DNA of 64,000 nt from Erythrobacter sp. YT30 (GTDB lineage Bacteria; Pseudomonadota; Alphaproteobacteria; Sphingomonadales; Sphingomonadaceae), in NCBI RefSeq assembly GCF_001542875.1, contig NZ_LMAF01000002.1, positions 1,511,501 through 1,575,500 on the forward strand, read 5' to 3'. This document shows, one piece after another, positions 33,401-42,253 of this stretch. The notes under the pieces are model-generated. The model was not told where the DNA came from, made no database searches, and saw only the letters and a list, made by a program, of their open reading frames with translations. The number at the start of each line of letters is the position of its first letter. Position 1 is the stretch's first letter. The position numbers and the translations under genes are program-made.

Positions 33401-35610
33401 TCAAATGCTCTGAGGTGGTAGAATAGGCAGGTGTCTGGAAAAGTCAGCGGTGGCTGAACACCAAAGTCCACCAAGGCGGCACCTGAAATCCTCACACCCT
33501 TACCTTGCAAGTCAGCCTGATCGACAATTGAGGGCGAGCTGATTGAAGGATTGGTTTCAGGCCAGATCATTCGAAGCTGATAGTCTTTGGCAGGATCAAG
33601 GCCAGCAAAATGAATGCGTTGCGGCAGAGTTGCCAGATCAGTTTCGAGCTTCGCATAGGAGAAAAACGCTTCTTGTTTATCCCGGGCAACACAACCGACA
33701 AGGTTCGTGCCCTTGGCGCTCGGCAGCGCAAGATAACTGCCCTCATGGATCAGGTGACGATGCTTTTTGTATAGCGCGATACCTGCTTTCAGGATCGCCA
33801 GGTCCTCCTCGCTTTCATCGCGAAGGTCTAGCTCCATCCCCATTGATCCGAAGACTGCGCTGCCGACGCGAAACGCCATTGGCAGTTCGCGCCCGGTGAT
33901 ATGGCATCGGCGCGGGCCAACATGGCTGCCAAGAATTCGCAAGGGAAAGAAGTGCGCTGCGCCGCGCTGAATTATCTGCCGCTCCCGTGCATCGTTGTTG
34001 TCAGATGTCCAGATACGATCAGTACGCTCTAAAATCCGATAGTCGGCCCGACCGCCGCCAGATGAGCAGCTTTCGATTTCGAGGGCTGGATGCTTTTCGC
34101 GCAGCCTATCCAACAAACCGTAAACCGCCATCGTCTGACGATGCATTGCGCCCTTACCTTCGCTGCCGGGATGATGGGTGTCACGGTTCATATCCCATTT
34201 GATGTAATCAATGCCATATTCGTTCACGAGCTTGCTGATCTTTTCAAAGAGGTAAGTGACCACTTCTTTCTTGGTCAGATCAAGCGTCAATTGCCCGCGG
34301 AACGGAACGATTTCGACGCTATCTGCTCCCAGCACCCAATCCGGATGAGTGCGATAGAGATCGCTATCCGGATTGACCATTTCAGGCTCAAACCAAAGCC
34401 CGAATTCCATTCCCAATTCTCTGACCGTTTTAACAAGCTGATGGAGGCCATTGGGAAAGACGTCTTCGGACACCCACCAATCGCCCAGCCCCGTTGCATC
34501 GTTTCGGCGTCCGCCAAACCATCCATCGTCGAGCACAAAGCGTTCGGCCCCTACTGAAGCTGCAGACTTAGCGAGCTCGATCAGGGTGTCTTCGTCGTGA
34601 TCGAAATAGACTGCCTCCCAAGTGTTGAAGTGAACTGGCCTCGGCTTGTTGCGCGTTCGCGGATCAGCCACGGTGTCGTTGAAGAAGCGGTGAAAGGCTT
34701 GCGCGATGCCATTGGTGCCGTTTTGAGACCAGACGCTCAGCAGTTGTGGTGTCTGATATCTTTCTCCAGCTTCAAGCCGCAGTTCTCCGGGAAACAGAAG
34801 CTCGCCTAGCTGCAAAAATCCGCGTCCATCGCTGTGGCGATCGACGCGCAATTTGTGATTGCCGCTCCAGGCTAGGTGGAAGCCGAGTGCCAGACCGCTT
34901 TGCTCTGTTGTGTCGCGGCATGCGAGGATGCCGCCTGGAAAAACGTCGTGGCTGGTGCGCCCGGATTTGTTCTCACGGACGATGCTTCCGTTGAAGAGAG
35001 CAACCTCCTCAATCTGGAATTCCTGAGCCCAGCGACCCGTAAAGCTTAAAAACCGCTCAAGGCGCTGATCGAAAGGCAGGCACAGTGCAGCGCACCAATC
35101 GATCTGGAACGGCGCATCGCCTATATTATCAACACTCGTACTTGATCTCAGCATTCCTGTTGATGCGTCGATTTCAAACACGTGATTGGTGCCAATGCGT
35201 GCCTTCTTATCTTCGCACCGGACGTGAATGCTTTTCCCATTGACCATTTTGGTGGAAACGACGCGCAGATCGAGCGCCCAGTCTTGTCCCTCGCGGTGTC
35301 CGGTAATTCCAGATGGCCCTGAGATCCCGGTACCAATCTCATTCAGCAATGAACCGCGTAAGGGAATCGAGGGTGTGCCGGGCGCGTGCTGGCGAGTAGC
35401 CAGAAGCGCGAGTTCCTCGCCCGTGATCCCGGAAATGTCCGGTCCTGCATAGATCAAAACCGGGCGCATACCTGCGCTTGCTTCGATTGCGAGGAGAGCG
35501 CCGCCGGCTCGGAGCTCCAAGTGGTGCGGCTTGCTTTCGGAATCCTCAAAAGGTCCGCTCAAGGATTCCTCGCAGCTCTCCTCAAAGTCCGGTTCGTCTC
35601 GCATATTCAT
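33397..35610 (-). CDS. Alpha-galactosidase, glycoside hydrolase family 36
   Basis: About 737 aa. An N-terminal beta-sandwich precedes the TIM barrel. The catalytic nucleophile sits in YIKWDMNRD and the acid/base in WTSDNNDARERQ. CSSGGGRADYRILER and FVLDDGWFGGRRND are further GH36 signatures. It hydrolyses terminal alpha-galactosyl groups. No signal peptide is seen, so it acts in the cytosol on imported substrate. The start is uncertain: ATG at 35610 is used here, GTG at 35640 is equally open, and neither has a clear ribosome-binding site. First gene of the leftward operon, divergent from the symporter gene. Confidence 0.9.
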   Translation of the reverse strand: MNMRDEPDFEESCEESLSGPFEDSESKPHHLELRAGGALLAIEASAGMRPVLIYAGPDISGITGEELALLATRQHAPGTPSIPLRGSLLNEIGTGISGPSGITGHREGQDWALDLRVVSTKMVNGKSIHVRCEDKKARIGTNHVFEIDASTGMLRSSTSVDNIGDAPFQIDWCAALCLPFDQRLERFLSFTGRWAQEFQIEEVALFNGSIVRENKSGRTSHDVFPGGILACRDTTEQSGLALGFHLAWSGNHKLRVDRHSDGRGFLQLGELLFPGELRLEAGERYQTPQLLSVWSQNGTNGIAQAFHRFFNDTVADPRTRNKPRPVHFNTWEAVYFDHDEDTLIELAKSAASVGAERFVLDDGWFGGRRNDATGLGDWWVSEDVFPNGLHQLVKTVRELGMEFGLWFEPEMVNPDSDLYRTHPDWVLGADSVEIVPFRGQLTLDLTKKEVVTYLFEKISKLVNEYGIDYIKWDMNRDTHHPGSEGKGAMHRQTMAVYGLLDRLREKHPALEIESCSSGGGRADYRILERTDRIWTSDNNDARERQIIQRGAAHFFPLRILGSHVGPRRCHITGRELPMAFRVGSAVFGSMGMELDLRDESEEDLAILKAGIALYKKHRHLIHEGSYLALPSAKGTNLVGCVARDKQEAFFSYAKLETDLATLPQRIHFAGLDPAKDYQLRMIWPETNPSISSPSIVDQADLQGKGVRISGAALVDFGVQPPLTFPDTCLFYHLRAFE

Positions 35611-35780
35611 GCCGTATGCGAAGCGAGAGGGAGACACCACCTTTTTGGGAGCGTCGTGATTTCCAAAGGAAGTCTCGCAGTTTTCCCATCCGCAAGACTT
35701 GCCGATATGTCCAGAAATTGGAACAGAGGCTGGATCGTCTCCATGCCGGATAGCGGCGGGGCGGGGGAGAGATTGCCTAA

Positions 35781-37280
35781 ATGAACGTAGTGCAGGTCGC
35801 CGTATTCCTCGGCTTGATGATAATTCTCGCCGTCATGACATGGCGCAAAGTCGCCGCATCGATGGCTGCCAGCGATGCCTCTGCGGACAAGGAGATATTC
35901 CTCGCAGGGGGCGGACTGAGCTGGTTTTTCGTCGCCGGGGCCATCACGCTGACCAATCTTTCAACCGATCAATTGGTGGGAATGAACGGCAATCAGATGC
36001 TGCTCCTCGCATGGTGGGAGCTTGCCGGATTTGTCGGGCTGCTCCTGCTCGCATTTGTTTTTGTGCCGATCTACTACCGGAACAATTGCACCACGATCAC
36101 GCAATTACTCGAGCAACGGTACAAGGGCGGCAGCATTCGGACGGTCATTTCCGGCCTGTTCCTATTCGGCAATTTCGTAATTTACCTGCCTGCCGTGATC
36201 TATTCCGGCGCGCTGTTTACGCAGACGCTGTTTGGTATCGATGCGCCAATCATGGCAGTGGCCGCCGTGTTTGCAATCGTTGGCGCAGCGTACGCTATCC
36301 TGGGCGGATTGCGCGCTGTAGCGGTGCTCGACACGTATGCCGGAATTGGCATTCTTGCGCTCGCGCTGGTCGTCGTATTTCTCGCGATGCAGGCGGTCGG
36401 CTGGGACATCACAACAGGCGTTCCGGAAGAGCGATTATCGATGATTGGCTCACTCGATAGCCCCATTCCGTTTCACACGCTCTTCACGGGCATGCTGTTC
36501 ATCCAGATATTCTATTGGTCGACCAACCAGAACATCACGCAAAAAGCGCTCGCTGCGCCCACTGTCAAAGAGGCGCAGAAAGGCGTCGTTGCAGCGGCAA
36601 TCGTGCGCGTGCTGATCGTCCCGCCAATCGTGGTGATCCCCGGAATTGTCGCCTTCAAACTGTTCGGCGACGTGGATGATCGCGCTTACGCCATGGTCGT
36701 CGGGGAAGTGCTGCCTAGCTGGACGAGCGGCATGTTCGCAGCGATGATTGCTGCCGCAGTGTTGACGACCTATTCAGCGGTCATGAACGCAACCATCACG
36801 CTGTGGTCAGTCGATTTCCATCGCCGCTTTATCAATGCGGATGTGAACTTGGTTCGCCTCAATCGGATTGTCGGCGTCATCGCCATGCTGCTGTCAATTG
36901 CGCTGGTGCCGCTTTACGCGTCTGCTGAAAGCATTATCAATCTCCTGCAAGAGCTCAATGGGCTTTTGTCTATGCCGATCCTTTCCGCTTTCATTGCCGC
37001 TCTCATGTTTCGCAATATGGATGCGCGTGCAGCGGTGGCGGGCCTTGTTTGGGGCTTTTGCAGTTATGCCTTGCATACCTTCTATCTCTACGTGCCCGAG
37101 AATTTTGGCGGGGTCAGTTGGTATGCGACCGTCGGTCTACCCTGGGTTCACTACATCGACGTGATGGTCTTTGTGCTGTTTTCCTCTGTCGCGGTTGCAT
37201 TGATTACCAATCTGGTGGTTTTCGGCAACCGGGCATCTTTCGCGTTTGGCCCAGGCGATAAGCAACCACAGGCCACATGA
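35781..37280 (+). CDS. Sodium/solute symporter (SSS family), probable galactoside importer
   Basis: 499 aa with about 13 membrane helices. Typical SSS features are LAGGGLSWFFVAGAITLTNLS near TM1-TM2, EQRYKGGSIRTVISGLFLF, FYWSTNQNITQKALAAPTVKEAQKG and the AAAVLTTYSAVMNA region. It resembles the SGLT/sugar subgroup. It would bring the galactoside across the inner membrane with sodium. It lies divergent from the alpha-galactosidase operon (170 bp intergenic) and overlaps the next gene by 4 bp. GGGGGAGAG precedes the ATG. Confidence 0.88.
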   Translation: MNVVQVAVFLGLMIILAVMTWRKVAASMAASDASADKEIFLAGGGLSWFFVAGAITLTNLSTDQLVGMNGNQMLLLAWWELAGFVGLLLLAFVFVPIYYRNNCTTITQLLEQRYKGGSIRTVISGLFLFGNFVIYLPAVIYSGALFTQTLFGIDAPIMAVAAVFAIVGAAYAILGGLRAVAVLDTYAGIGILALALVVVFLAMQAVGWDITTGVPEERLSMIGSLDSPIPFHTLFTGMLFIQIFYWSTNQNITQKALAAPTVKEAQKGVVAAAIVRVLIVPPIVVIPGIVAFKLFGDVDDRAYAMVVGEVLPSWTSGMFAAMIAAAVLTTYSAVMNATITLWSVDFHRRFINADVNLVRLNRIVGVIAMLLSIALVPLYASAESIINLLQELNGLLSMPILSAFIAALMFRNMDARAAVAGLVWGFCSYALHTFYLYVPENFGGVSWYATVGLPWVHYIDVMVFVLFSSVAVALITNLVVFGNRASFAFGPGDKQPQAT

Positions 37281-38239
37281 GCGAAAACGACGACACTCGC
37301 CGAGGATCGAGTGCAGGCCGGTGCGTCGTTCTGGCAGGATCGACTGGGACGATAGGCCGGGCCGTTTCCGATTGTCTCGCTGCCGATGGCTACGACGTGG
37401 TGCGTTTGGTCAGGCAGGGATCGAAAGGCAGCGGCAGTTTGCCGGGACGGGAAGTCGTAGTCGATCTCGCCGACCGTGAGGCGTTGGAGGCCGCGTTCAA
37501 AGCGGCCCGACCCAACGCGGTAATTTCATGTATTGCCTCTCGCAGCGGAGAGCCAAAAGATGCCTGGGCGGTGGATCACGACGCCAATGTCAATTTGCTC
37601 CGCGCGTCTGAAGGTTCGGGCGTGGATCATTTCGTTCTGCTTTCTGCAATCTGCGTTCAGAAGCCAAAGCTTGCATTCCAGCATGCGAAGCTGGCCTTCG
37701 AAGCAAAACTGGTGGCAAGCCCCATTGATCACACAATTGTGCGCCCAACGGCTTTCTTCAAATCCTTGTCTGGCCAGATTGGAAACGTGCGCAGGGGCAA
37801 GCCCTTCATGGTTTTTGGAAATGGAGAGTTGACCCGCTGCAAACCGATCAGCGACCGCGATTGCGCACGGTATATCGTCGATTGCCTGAACTCGCCGGAG
37901 CGGCGAGGGCAGGTTTTGCCGATCGGTGGACCGGGGCCAGCGATCACAATGCACGAGCAAGGTGCACTGTTGTTTGATTTGCTTGGCAAAGAGCCGCGCT
38001 ATCGCTCAGTTCCGGTTGGAATGTTCAGTGTCGCGGCCGCTATCTTCGGGTTGGCCGAGCGGTGGTCAGACTGGGCAGCTGAAAAAGCCGAATACGCACG
38101 CATTGGACGCTACTACGCCACCGAGAGCATGCTGGTTTGGGATGAAAAAGCGGCTGAGTATTCGGCGGAGGCGACACCCGAGTGTGGCTCAGACACTTTG
38201 CGCGATCATTACGCGCAATTGCTCAGTCTCACGCCTTAG
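37277..38239 (+). CDS. BciA-like NAD(P)H reductase (divinyl chlorophyllide 8-vinyl reductase family)
   Basis: 320 aa atypical SDR. The N-terminal nucleotide-binding motif is VLAGSTGTIGRAVSDCLAADG. The segments ASRSGEPKDAWAVDHDANVN, FVLLSAICVQKPKLAFQHAK, IVRPTAFFKSLSGQIG and LPIGGPGPAITMHEQG are strongly like BciA, which reduces the 8-vinyl group in (bacterio)chlorophyll synthesis. The gene is, however, translationally coupled to a sugar symporter gene, not to pigment genes. Either the organism is an aerobic anoxygenic phototroph with a displaced bciA, or this is a paralogue acting on a different substrate. The two possibilities cannot be separated from the window. Confidence 0.78.
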   Translation: MSENDDTRRGSSAGRCVVLAGSTGTIGRAVSDCLAADGYDVVRLVRQGSKGSGSLPGREVVVDLADREALEAAFKAARPNAVISCIASRSGEPKDAWAVDHDANVNLLRASEGSGVDHFVLLSAICVQKPKLAFQHAKLAFEAKLVASPIDHTIVRPTAFFKSLSGQIGNVRRGKPFMVFGNGELTRCKPISDRDCARYIVDCLNSPERRGQVLPIGGPGPAITMHEQGALLFDLLGKEPRYRSVPVGMFSVAAAIFGLAERWSDWAAEKAEYARIGRYYATESMLVWDEKAAEYSAEATPECGSDTLRDHYAQLLSLTP

Positions 38240-40164
38240 CGCCTCCATGCAGCGACGCCAGCGGGGGGCAGGTTGATGCTCCCCAAAACCAGTTCTTTGC
38301 TGCCGCAAAAGCTCGAGATATCGATCGGTGCCTGAGAATAGTTGAATACGAAGACGTGGCTTACAGTGCGCCGTAGCCTCAGCCCCTTGGGCAGGGGCGA
38401 CATCTCAACGCGGCCGTCTTTCGCCATTCGCTCGAGCAAACCTTTCAAAAGCTCTCTGTCAGGCCACGCTGCCAGATAGCGGATATTTTCAGACTTGAAG
38501 ACCACACCGCTTCCATCATCCGCTTCGATTTCAGGTATGAGTATGCTCGCGATGTCCTCCCGCCAGCGTTCGATCGCGCCGCTGCCAGCCTTTTCGTTGA
38601 TGCCATCGCGAAGGCTTTCGACGCGAGTGACGGTAAGGTCTATCAATTTGCGCAGCTCACCGGGTGCCAATCCATCGGGTATGCAGAAGCTCTTTGTCTT
38701 GCTGCCAGAGCGAGGCCCGATAAGCACAGGGCAATCGAGCGCTTTTAACTTCGCAACAAAGCCAGCCGGCGTGATTGGCAAAGTGGGGACAAGCACCATC
38801 GCATATCCGCCCAGATCGGCATCGGGCGATACGATATCGATATCGAGGCCAAGCCGCCGCGCCGCCGAATACCATTCGTAGATGAGCTCCAGATAGCGAA
38901 AGCTCTGCCCCTGCGGTTGGATGCCGCATACCCATGCCGCCTCGTATGAGAACACCAATGCGACCGGCGCCCCAGCTGTTTCCTGCGATCCCAATCGCTC
39001 AATCGCATCAGCCGCAGTGCGCGCATCATCGGCGCCGGATGCGTCTATGCTGTCGGGTCGCAAAAGGCCTGCATGCATTTGCTCTTGCGCAAAGGGGGCC
39101 TGGCGCCAGCGGAAATAGCTCACGAACTCGGCGCCATGCGCCATGGCTTCAAGTGTCCATAGAGCGACCATTCCGGGCAAAGGTGCTGGGTTAAACCGTG
39201 CCCAATTCACCGGACCGGGCTGCTGTTCCATCACGCCCCATCTGCCGTTTGAGCAACCGCGATAGAGGTCATGGTGAAAGGCTGCGATATCGGGGTGGCC
39301 TTGGCGCAGATATTCGGCCTTCTCCTGTGTTGAGAACCAGAACTGCTCAAGAAAGCCTAGCGGATAGCTGTCCCATGTCGCCACATCGAGATCGCGGCCG
39401 ACGTCGTAATGGTCGAACTCGGTGAAGAAGCCCATGAAGTTGTGCGTGATATCGCGGTCTGGCGAGTGCTCGCGCAGGATGGCGACCTGCGCGGCGTTGA
39501 AGCTTGCGACTTCGTCGGAAGCAAAACGGCGGTAGTCGAGCCAGTGTGCAGGGTTTGCCTCGGTGACAGTCAGGTTTGGCGGATCGATCTCATCGAAGTC
39601 GCGGTATTCCATGCTCCAGAAGACATTGCCCCAAGCGGTGTTGAGGGCAGATACATCGCCATATCGGGCGGCGAGCCATTTGCGGAAACGGGCGGCAGCG
39701 CTCTTCGAAAAGCTCAGAACCGTATCGTGGCAGCCAAATTCATTGTCGGTCTGCCACATGGCGATCGCGGGGTGTTTGCCGTATCGCTCAGCCATGGCGT
39801 TCGTGATGCGGGCGGCCTCAGCGCGGTATCCTTCGTGGCTGAAGCAATAATGGCGTCTTGATCCGAACCCACGCGGGCACCCTTGTTCGTCGATCGCCAC
39901 CATATCGGGCATCTGGTCGACCAGCCATTTGGGCGGGGTCGCGGTGGGCGTGCCCATGATGATTTTGAGGCCTGCATTGGCGAGCACCTCAACCGCACGG
40001 TCTAGCCAGTCCCAGTCAAATCGGCCGGGTTCTTGTTCTATTCGGCTCCATGCAAATTCTCCTATCCGCACCAGCGAGAGGCCCATTTCGGCCATCCGGC
40101 GGGCGTCCTCTGCCCACATTTCTTCGGGCCAATGTTCGGGATAATAGCAGCAGCCCAGTTTCAT
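38236..40164 (-). CDS. Beta-galactosidase, glycoside hydrolase family 42
   Basis: 642 aa from the ATG at 40162-40164 (MKLGCCYYPEHWPEE), preceded by AAGGCGAC; the longer upstream frame is unlikely. Family features are LVRIGEFAWSRIEQEPGRFDW, GTPTATPPKWLVDQ, the acid/base motif IAMWQTDNEFGCHDT (Asn-Glu), and a C-terminal trimerisation and beta domain. It cleaves terminal beta-galactosyl residues in the cytosol. It converges on the BciA-like gene with a 4-bp overlap and completes, with GH36 and GalKT, a route for substrates that carry both alpha- and beta-linked galactose. Confidence 0.92.
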   Translation of the reverse strand: MKLGCCYYPEHWPEEMWAEDARRMAEMGLSLVRIGEFAWSRIEQEPGRFDWDWLDRAVEVLANAGLKIIMGTPTATPPKWLVDQMPDMVAIDEQGCPRGFGSRRHYCFSHEGYRAEAARITNAMAERYGKHPAIAMWQTDNEFGCHDTVLSFSKSAAARFRKWLAARYGDVSALNTAWGNVFWSMEYRDFDEIDPPNLTVTEANPAHWLDYRRFASDEVASFNAAQVAILREHSPDRDITHNFMGFFTEFDHYDVGRDLDVATWDSYPLGFLEQFWFSTQEKAEYLRQGHPDIAAFHHDLYRGCSNGRWGVMEQQPGPVNWARFNPAPLPGMVALWTLEAMAHGAEFVSYFRWRQAPFAQEQMHAGLLRPDSIDASGADDARTAADAIERLGSQETAGAPVALVFSYEAAWVCGIQPQGQSFRYLELIYEWYSAARRLGLDIDIVSPDADLGGYAMVLVPTLPITPAGFVAKLKALDCPVLIGPRSGSKTKSFCIPDGLAPGELRKLIDLTVTRVESLRDGINEKAGSGAIERWREDIASILIPEIEADDGSGVVFKSENIRYLAAWPDRELLKGLLERMAKDGRVEMSPLPKGLRLRRTVSHVFVFNYSQAPIDISSFCGSKELVLGSINLPPAGVAAWRR

Positions 40165-40260
40165 TCGTGTCGCCTTTTTGTCCTCTAAATACATCCTTAG
40201 AGAGGGGGGTAGGGGAAGGAAACTGGGCGCTTGATGTTTGCAGCCGCGAAGGGTCATTTA

Positions 40261-40286
40261 CACATATAAAAATATCTTTATATGTG
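40261..40286. promoter_or_regulatory. Palindromic operator for the ArsR-type methionine regulator
   Basis: CACATATAAA (40261-40270), six bases, TTTATATGTG (40277-40286): a perfect 10-bp inverted repeat ending 7 bp before the regulator start codon. AT-rich dyads of this form are characteristic of ArsR-family operators, and very similar sites are described for SahR regulators of methionine-cycle genes. The left arm includes a -10-like TATAAA, so binding would block the promoter of the regulator-metF-metH operon. Confidence 0.75.
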
Positions 40287-40293
40287 ACCTGCA

Positions 40294-41292
40294 ATGCTGG
40301 TGGATGCGATCTTCAAGGCCTTGGCTGACCCGACGCGGCTGCGCACGATGCGGCTGCTGTCTGCGATGGAGCTCGCCGTCGGAGAATTGGCACAAGTCCT
40401 GGGTCAAAGCCAGCCGCGCGTTTCGCGCCATGTCGGCATACTGTGCGATGCCGGCCTTGCCGAGCGAAGGCGCGAGGGCAGCTGGGTGTTCTTGAGGCAA
40501 GCCAGCGGAGAAACGCTTTCCACCGATATCCTCGAAGCGGTTGAGACGCTGTTGGCCACAACCGAACGAAACGATCCCGAATTCGCTTCGCTTTGCGAAA
40601 CCGACCGCCGCAAACTCGCCTCCATCCGCGATGCGCGCGATGCCCAGGCCGAAGACTATTTCGCCCGTCACGCCGGCGAATGGGACGCTTTGCGCGCGCT
40701 TCACAGCCCGGACGATCAAGTCGAAGAGGCGCTGGCAAAAGCGCTCGGCGATGCGCCTTTGGGTGCGCTGCTCGATATAGGGACAGGCACGGGCCGCATG
40801 GCGGAACTCTTTGCAGGCAAAGCTGATCGGATCACAGCGCTCGACAAGAACCTTGAAATGCTCCGCGTCGCCCGCGCGAAATTGCAGCATCTTGATGGCA
40901 CGCAAATCGAGCTGATCCAGGGCGATTTCAGCGATCTACCTCTTGCCGAAGAGGCTTTTGACACCGTTCTCCTCCATCAGGTGCTCCATTTCGCGCAGGA
41001 CCCCGCCGACCCACTCGGCGAAGCGGCCCGCGTCACAAAACCCGGCGGGCGCATCGTGATTGTCGATTTTGCTGCCCATGGCCGCGAAGAATTGCGCGAT
41101 GCGCATGCCCATGCGCGGTTGGGCTTTACCGACAATCAGATGGCCAGCCTGCTGCGCGGTGCCGGAATTACTCCAGGCGCTCCGATATCGCTCGATGGCG
41201 GGGAGCTTATTGTGAAAATCTGGATTGGTAAGAGGCGCGGCACGCCCGCCCCATCTCCAAAGGCGCACGCCGTGCACACAAATACCCGATAA
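40294..41292 (+). CDS. ArsR-family regulator fused to a SAM-dependent methyltransferase domain
   Basis: 332 aa. Residues 1-90 are an ArsR winged helix (IFKALADPTRLRTMRLLSA; LGQSQPRVSRHVGILCDAGLAERRREG). Residues 130-310 are a class I methyltransferase fold (ALLDIGTGTGRMAELFAG; LIQGDFSDLPLAEEAFDTVL; VTKPGGRIVIVDFA). Fusions of this type precede metF/metH in many alphaproteobacteria and are thought to sense S-adenosylhomocysteine or SAM with the methyltransferase-like domain. The palindrome immediately upstream is the likely target. Intact metal cysteines of ArsR sensors are not evident. The stop lies 17 nt before metF. Confidence 0.85.
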   Translation: MLVDAIFKALADPTRLRTMRLLSAMELAVGELAQVLGQSQPRVSRHVGILCDAGLAERRREGSWVFLRQASGETLSTDILEAVETLLATTERNDPEFASLCETDRRKLASIRDARDAQAEDYFARHAGEWDALRALHSPDDQVEEALAKALGDAPLGALLDIGTGTGRMAELFAGKADRITALDKNLEMLRVARAKLQHLDGTQIELIQGDFSDLPLAEEAFDTVLLHQVLHFAQDPADPLGEAARVTKPGGRIVIVDFAAHGREELRDAHAHARLGFTDNQMASLLRGAGITPGAPISLDGGELIVKIWIGKRRGTPAPSPKAHAVHTNTR

Positions 41293-41308
41293 AAGCGAAC
41301 GATTTCAA

Positions 41309-42253
41309 ATGGAAAACCCTCCCATGTCCCCCACGCTCGATCAGCTTCACGAAGCCAAAACAGCCGTAGGCGCGCCGCTGTTTTCGGACCTGCCCGGCGA
41401 TATCGATATCAGCTTTGAATTCTTCCCGCCCAAAACCGAGAAGATGGCAGAGACCTTGTGGGACAGCGTCGCGACGCTTTCTCCATTGGGGCCGCGCTTT
41501 GTTTCGGTCACCTATGGCGCTGGCGGATCGACGCGCGAACGCACGCATCAACAGGTTGTGCGGATCCAGAACGAAGCGAAAATTCCGGCCGCAGCGCACC
41601 TCACTTGCGTCAATGCGACGAAGGAAGAGGTGAACGAGGTCGCTCGCCATTATTGGGAAGAGGGGATTCGCCACATCGTCGCCCTGCGCGGCGATCCGCC
41701 CGAGGGCGCGAGCGGGTATTCGCCGCATCCGGGCGGATATGAGAATGCCGCCGATCTGATTGCTGGCCTCAAAGAAGTTGCCGATTTCGAAATCTCGGTC
41801 GGCGCTTACCCTGAAGTCCACCCGGATAGCCCTGATGCTCAATCGGATATCGCCAATCTCAAGGCAAAGTTCGACGCAGGCGCGGATCGCGCGATCACCC
41901 AGTTCTTCTTTGATCCGGAATGCTTCTTCCGCTTCCGTGATGAGGTCGCAGCGGCTGGTATCGATGCCGAGATCGTCCCCGGCATCATGCCGGTGATGAG
42001 CTTTAAGGCGGTGCAGCGCATGTCGAATATGTGTGGGACGGAAATTCCTTCATGGATGGAAGGCCTGTTCGAAGGGCTCGATGAACGCCCCGCCGCGCGT
42101 CAGCTGGTCTCGGCGACGATCGCTGCGGAGTTGTGCCGGAAACTTTATGCAGGCGGCGAACGTAAATTCCACTTCTACACGCTCAATCGGGCGGAGCTCA
42201 GCTATGCGATCTGCCATATGCTCGGCAAACGTCCCGTGGGAGAGGCTGCATGA
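41309..42253 (+). CDS. metF: Methylenetetrahydrofolate reductase
   Basis: 314 aa from ATG 41309 (MENPPMSPTLDQL; a second ATG at 41324 is equally possible). The core has ISFEFFPPKTEKM, FVSVTYGAGGSTRERT, HIVALRGDPPEG, and a C-terminal PGIMPV and FYTLNRAELSYAICH. This FAD enzyme reduces 5,10-methylene-THF to 5-methyl-THF, the methyl donor of the methionine synthase encoded next. It overlaps the next gene by 4 bp (ATGA), consistent with coordinated supply of the methyl group. Confidence 0.95.
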   Translation: MENPPMSPTLDQLHEAKTAVGAPLFSDLPGDIDISFEFFPPKTEKMAETLWDSVATLSPLGPRFVSVTYGAGGSTRERTHQQVVRIQNEAKIPAAAHLTCVNATKEEVNEVARHYWEEGIRHIVALRGDPPEGASGYSPHPGGYENAADLIAGLKEVADFEISVGAYPEVHPDSPDAQSDIANLKAKFDAGADRAITQFFFDPECFFRFRDEVAAAGIDAEIVPGIMPVMSFKAVQRMSNMCGTEIPSWMEGLFEGLDERPAARQLVSATIAAELCRKLYAGGERKFHFYTLNRAELSYAICHMLGKRPVGEAA

